From the NCBI GenBank assembly GCA_963969595.1, contig OZ018416.1, positions 18,926,065-18,990,064 on the forward strand: DNA of 64,000 bases. The letters run 5' to 3'. Numbering within the stretch: position 1 is the first letter of the stretch; each line of letters begins with the position of its first letter. Shown piece by piece: positions 59,651-64,000 of this stretch. The notes under the pieces were generated by a model. That model saw nothing but the letters and a program-made list of their open reading frames with translations, had not been told where the DNA came from and searched no databases. The DNA comes from Neckera pumila (lineage: Eukaryota > Streptophyta > Bryopsida > Hypnales > Neckeraceae). A program made the position numbers and the translations under genes.

Positions 59651-61718
59651 GGTTTATTGTGATAACTTGTCTGAAATGAGTGCAGTATTTGAGGAAGTTT
59701 AAATAGTTTATTGTTGACACTTCTTTAAATATACTTGATCTTTCTTTGCCAAAATACTTGTTTATGCTGAATAAAAAAGTATTGGGGTCATTATTGTGGG
59801 TTCAATATGGTCATTATTGTAGGATAAAGATGTTGAGGATTCAATATGGTTGATGATCAACTTATCAATATTAAATATTTAACCTACACCATATATCCCA
59901 TAGTAATGGCCCGGACCTTTCTCGCTCAGCATAAATAACTGTATTTCAAACTGATGAACAAGTATATTCAAACAACATTTTGGAGTAAACAATTTCCATC
60001 TGTTTGTAAACTTCATTTACTGCCCAAAACGTATGGGAGCATTTGACGAAAATCACACAAGCTGATAACGCGGTTCTAACAAACTTTATAGGTTTCCCAT
60101 GCCACTAAAAATAGCTGCGTTTGTCATTCTGGAGCAACCCTCTAGAGGGTTGGTTTTTCCTCTAATGCATAGTAGAATTGAATTGCAAAACCAGAAATAA
60201 AAATTCCCAAAAAGAATTAATAATTTTCATTCTTAAAAAAATTATTATGTAGGTACTAGATGGAAGGAAAAATTATATTATTAGTAGTTCTAAAATGGAA
60301 TTAGAAAAAGGCCAACTCTAATAGCCAAATTGTTGAAGCAAGTAGTCTACATCCTAAGGATGCTTTAATTTTGAAAAAGTATGAAAATGGGTTTTGAATG
60401 AATCCTATATGCTAATTTTACAAGAAGATTCTCAAATTACTTGCAATATGAGGCACTTCATAACTTTCACATCACTTGTCCAAATGAATTGAATCAAATA
60501 TTTTCAAAAATACATAAATATACTCTGTAAGAAAAAAAAGAAAAAAAGAAAGCTTGACTTCTTGTATTTTTTTATGTTTCCCAAAGTCTAGCATTTAATG
60601 CTTATGAGGGCACATCTTTTCCTCCCAAGCACCATATGAAGAAACATTATATTCCCACAAAGATAGTACATCCTCCAACCTCCAAAAAAGTTATAAATAA
60701 TTGAAATAAAATTTAACATCATAGGAACTTGTCTAATCCTACAAAAATCCATTCCATGACATTGAACCCCCAAGGGTAAAAATTAAGTCAATGTATAGCT
60801 TATAATGGTTTTTGTTTGTATAAGAACAATACCGCATTGTCATTTTAATTAACATCCATTTCTTGTTTATAAAATGAATTACATTCATGTCAAACTAATG
60901 TTGTCAAACTAATGTTGTCAAACATTTATCTAGTACACAAAATTAGCATTTTGTGCTTAGAATGGACTTAATGGCTATTAGTTTGACTCCTTAGCTAAAA
61001 GCATGATCACATGTAAGTTTTGCTTTTGTCCAGAGCTCACTAAGGTTAAAGATACATTCCATTTAAAGGATATTGAAAACTTTTAATCTTCAAAAATTCA
61101 AATCCCCTAATGTCATACAAACTAGGGTTAAAGCTCAAATAGAAAAGTCTCTAAAAAATTCAAGAAAAAAATTGCAATGTCTCCAAAACAAAAATGCATG
61201 AAATATATACAATACATTTTTTTTTTATAGGTTTGAGACTACTCATAAGCACCACCAAAAGTCCCAAATTTACAACCACTACCTACCTGCCCTAAATTGC
61301 ACATCCCCAGTATGTCAAATACAAAGAATGAACATTTCTATAGCGAGACAATTGAGTTTGACCAAGGCACATCCAATTTTTGGATACAAGGACAAGAGTG
61401 ATGTAATTAATTAGTCAGATTGGAAATGGTTAGCAATTCCTTCCACATCCAATTTCGATTAGGGATTCTTTTTTATTTTGTGCATAGACAACATGCACTG
61501 GAATGCAGACAGGTTAGAAGCATCATTCATTTTTTGGGCATCAATCTACATCCACATTTTCTACTGTTTTTGGAGATCTCCCCTATTTCTCCCCTTAATT
61601 GTGGAGTGTCTAACTTAGTGTATAATTTGCAAGAGCCCATTTCAGGTGCGAAGATTTTGGCAAAAAAAATTCTGCCAAAGAACCAGAAGATTGCTGGATC
61701 CAACGCAGAACGCAGTTA
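59651..61718. other. AT-rich intergenic DNA with a TIR-element end
   Basis: No gene supported. 60117-60168 reads as the complement of a GCATTAGAGGAAAA-type end with GAGGGTTGCTCCAGAATGAC, the same family as the ends at 4728 and 20338. Confidence 0.45.
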
Positions 61719-62005
61719 AGGTAACTACACCTAAAATCGCACAGTCCTTAAAATGCGCACAGCGAATATTCTTGCCTAAATTGTACTCCCATTATTCATA
61801 TGACTCTATGATCACTTTTAGGTGCACTTATTTTTGGCACTTTGAAAATTTGTAGTTTATTCACACGGTGTCCAAAAAATGCATTCTAAGAGAATCTAGA
61901 ATCCACTTTTGACTACCAATGAGACCCCACAATTTATTTTTCAATATAATAGTGAAAACCATGCAGAATTGCTTAACTGTACAATTTAAGGTGCAGTTAC
62001 CTTTA
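61716..62005. mobile_element. 284-bp MITE, TTA target, TIR AGGTAACT
   Basis: The body is 61719-62002. The left end AGGTAACTACACCTAAAATC and the complement of the right end (AGGTAACTGCACCTTAAATT) are inverted repeats of about 26 bp, with TTA on both sides. A three-base TTA duplication suggests PIF/Harbinger. Relatives lie at 44567 and 51172. Confidence 0.8.
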
Positions 62006-62459
62006 TTGAGTTGTGTTTCAAAAAGCAATGCTGTCACTAAGAAAATAAAAACAACGAGAGAGTTAGTACAATCCAGTGTAGTTCCCGAGGGCTAATTAAG
62101 TCAGTTTCCATGATGGGGAATGAAAGCAAGCAACCCATACTGTACCGTAATACTACCGTATTGGGTTGCAGAAGACTTTAGGGTTAAAGTGTTGCTTAAC
62201 CAAAAGCTGAAAAGAGTGTTGTCCCATAGACCCATGCTCCCATACCAGGTATAAGCAGCAGATACATTTTGATATTCAAAAAGATGGTTTCAAATTCAAC
62301 TCCGTATCTAATAACCTCATGAGTAAGATTTTGAACTTCAACAGCTGTACAGTATAGTACACTGGTTGTAAGACTTTGAAATCAAGCTTAAAGGTCCATT
62401 GACTCCATTCCCACCTGGTGTTTGCAAACATTATGTGCTGAAAGATAAAAATTTCAGCA

Positions 62460-62690
62460 TTAACCCTTAAAGGACGAAGGGGTGACCCTGGAAATCATCC
62501 TGTTTCATTACCGTGTGACATCATCTACATTAAAAAATTCAAAAGTATCTATTGGAAGTCAAGCTACTATAGAAGATTTTTCCTTTTCACAATAAACTTT
62601 GAGGATGAATAGTTGCACTTCTGTCCTGTAGAGTTTAATTCTCTGTCATCCATCAGCCATTCTATGGCCTCCTCGACGTTTAGGGGTTAA
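62460..62690. mobile_element. 223-bp miniature TTAA element
   Basis: The body is 62464-62686, flanked by TTAA on both sides, from CCCTTAAAGGACGAAGG to GACGTTTAGGGG. The interior does not resemble the 0.92-kb copies, so it may be an independent derivative that kept only the ends. Confidence 0.65.
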
Positions 62691-63233
62691 AAGGAAATAA
62701 TTTTTTTTGGCAGCACTTCAGGTTTGGAACTGTAGTGATTGTTTCATAGTGAGCTGCAGTTCCCACATAATTGCTAATATGTTCAGCAGTTGTGAGGGAC
62801 CTGATGTAGTACCCCACATTAGTCCGATTACCGATTTTGATCCGATGGCCAAAAATTATCAAAATTCCAAACTTTAAAAGATTTTGAAAATTAACAAGTC
62901 GCCTTCCCAAATCCAAGGATTGGACAAGGAATTGTAAAGAAAATCCAAATATGGGAAAAGGATTCACTACAATTCAATGCCAACATACAATATGTGTGCT
63001 CTAAACAAGGAGTGGAGAGATTGTTTGTATATTGAAATTCATTGTCCATCATGGATCTTCAAAGGGTACGGGACAATTAGAAGATGAGAGCTTCACCACT
63101 CATTGGCACAACGCAGGAATTGTGTGCAATGTAGGATTTCAAACCTCATGTAGGCATAGTAGAATAACTTTTTTCAAGAAAGTTTGAACTAAGAAAAGTT
63201 GGTAAATCAAACTAACTCTCATCTTCAAATATA

Positions 63234-64000
63234 TGTATATATCAGTCTTATTATTTATAGGATAAACTAATTTTTGCATCATTCTGCAATAAAATGGGTC
63301 TACTATTCAATAATTAAATTTAGTCATAGACCCATATTATTCTTTCTTTTGTGGAAATTAATATACCATGGTATATACACATTTTAATTGTAGTAAAATG
63401 TCAATTTTTAGGAATTCTTCAAATTCCAATTTGGAGTAGAAATTAAACTTGATCATTTCCTTTCCTTTCTTAGATTCAAGTTCAAAAAGAGCCATTCAAA
63501 TGGACAATTCTCAAATAAAGAGCGAGTCGCCAACATATCCAATATAACAAAACAAGTGAGCAAATTGATTTTGAGTTTGTTGTAGGAAATGGATAGAACA
63601 TGAAAGGAGATACATACTAGTTGCTATCAATAAGGATTTTTGGCATATACGTAAAGAAGGACAAAAGGAAAAAGGAGAAAAAAGTAGAGAGAAGAAGAGC
63701 CAAATACTGTAGAACATTGTGCACCTCACCTTGTCCCTGAGCAATTTGAAATACAATCTAAAAGCCAATTTGCTAAAGGAGTCTAGTCCTAGCCAAATGC
63801 TTGTTAATAAAATGAATGAGCAAATTGATTAGAAAAAAAATGTGAGGCTACTAGAGGGCCTCTCTACGAGAGGGAAAGGGGTCTGAAGATGGTTTTAATT
63901 TGCACTTTTGAAGATATCAAGGATGTTTTTCTCCTATTTCCATAGAGCAATGTAATTGGAGTATTATAATATTACTTTTTCATTTTGAGTTGTTTTATGT
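63234..64000 (+). repeat. Direct duplication, second copy (runs off the window)
   Basis: Matches 58887-59650. Immediately upstream, 63140-63230 is a diverged piece of the 6609-7231 foldback family (CCTCATGTAGGCATAGTAG) that stops at the duplication boundary. Confidence 0.85.

Noticed and set aside
58887..64000. LTR retrotransposon
   Set aside because: Direct repeats start with TG, but the second runs off the window and no gag or pol coding, primer-binding site or target duplication was found. Reported as a duplication only.

Overview
The window looks like nuclear DNA of a land plant. It has spliced genes with GT-AG introns, an intronless secreted germin-like protein gene present twice, a plastid-type lipoxygenase locus, an LRR receptor-kinase locus, and a nuclear gene for a small mitochondrial ATP synthase subunit. 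Very AT-rich intergenic DNA fills the rest, packed with short non-autonomous DNA transposons. I see no bacterial-style operons, no CRISPR array, no tRNA or rRNA that I can support, and no intact transposase or reverse transcriptase. I cannot name the species. The mix would suit a non-seed plant (bryophyte or lycophyte), but that is only a guess.

Layout. 1-4.4 kb: ~180-bp tandem-like repeats and a G-poor region between ~95-bp direct repeats. 4.4-8.2 kb: remnants of a minus-strand spliced gene and a ~620-bp inverted repeat, within a candidate terminal-inverted-repeat (TIR) element. 8.2-13.3 kb: AT-rich DNA with ~0.92-kb TTAA-flanked elements. 13.5-14.0 kb: a decayed minus-strand coding remnant. 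14.2-21.2 kb: many MITEs (CACTA, mariner-like, PIF-like, nested insertions). 22.8-27.05 kb: a ten-exon lipoxygenase gene on the plus strand, recognisable almost end to end but carrying two in-frame stops, a frameshift and one or two damaged splice donors. 27.6-28.1 kb: a truncated third copy of the germin 3' flank. 28.2-32.4 kb: transposon relics and AT-rich DNA. 32.5-37.9 kb: a head-to-head inverted duplication, with two germin-like genes whose coding sequences, 5' UTRs and promoters appear identical, around a 2.28-kb spacer holding two CACTA MITEs. 38.4-41.9 kb: a broken LRR receptor-kinase gene. 46.1-48.2 kb: a two-exon gene for the ~6-kDa mitochondrial ATP synthase subunit, with tandem duplications in its intron. 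48.7-64 kb: TTAA elements, an (AAAC)n microsatellite, a TTA-flanked MITE, and a direct duplication running past the window end.

Working genes by sequence alone: two germin-like proteins (apoplastic, metal-binding cupins) and the ATP synthase subunit. The lipoxygenase and receptor kinase look like pseudogenes. The most distinctive structural signal is a family of ~0.92-kb (and miniature 73- and 223-bp) elements that begin CCCCTAAAGGAC, end in its complement and are bounded by TTAA. That is the insertion signature of piggyBac-type transposons.
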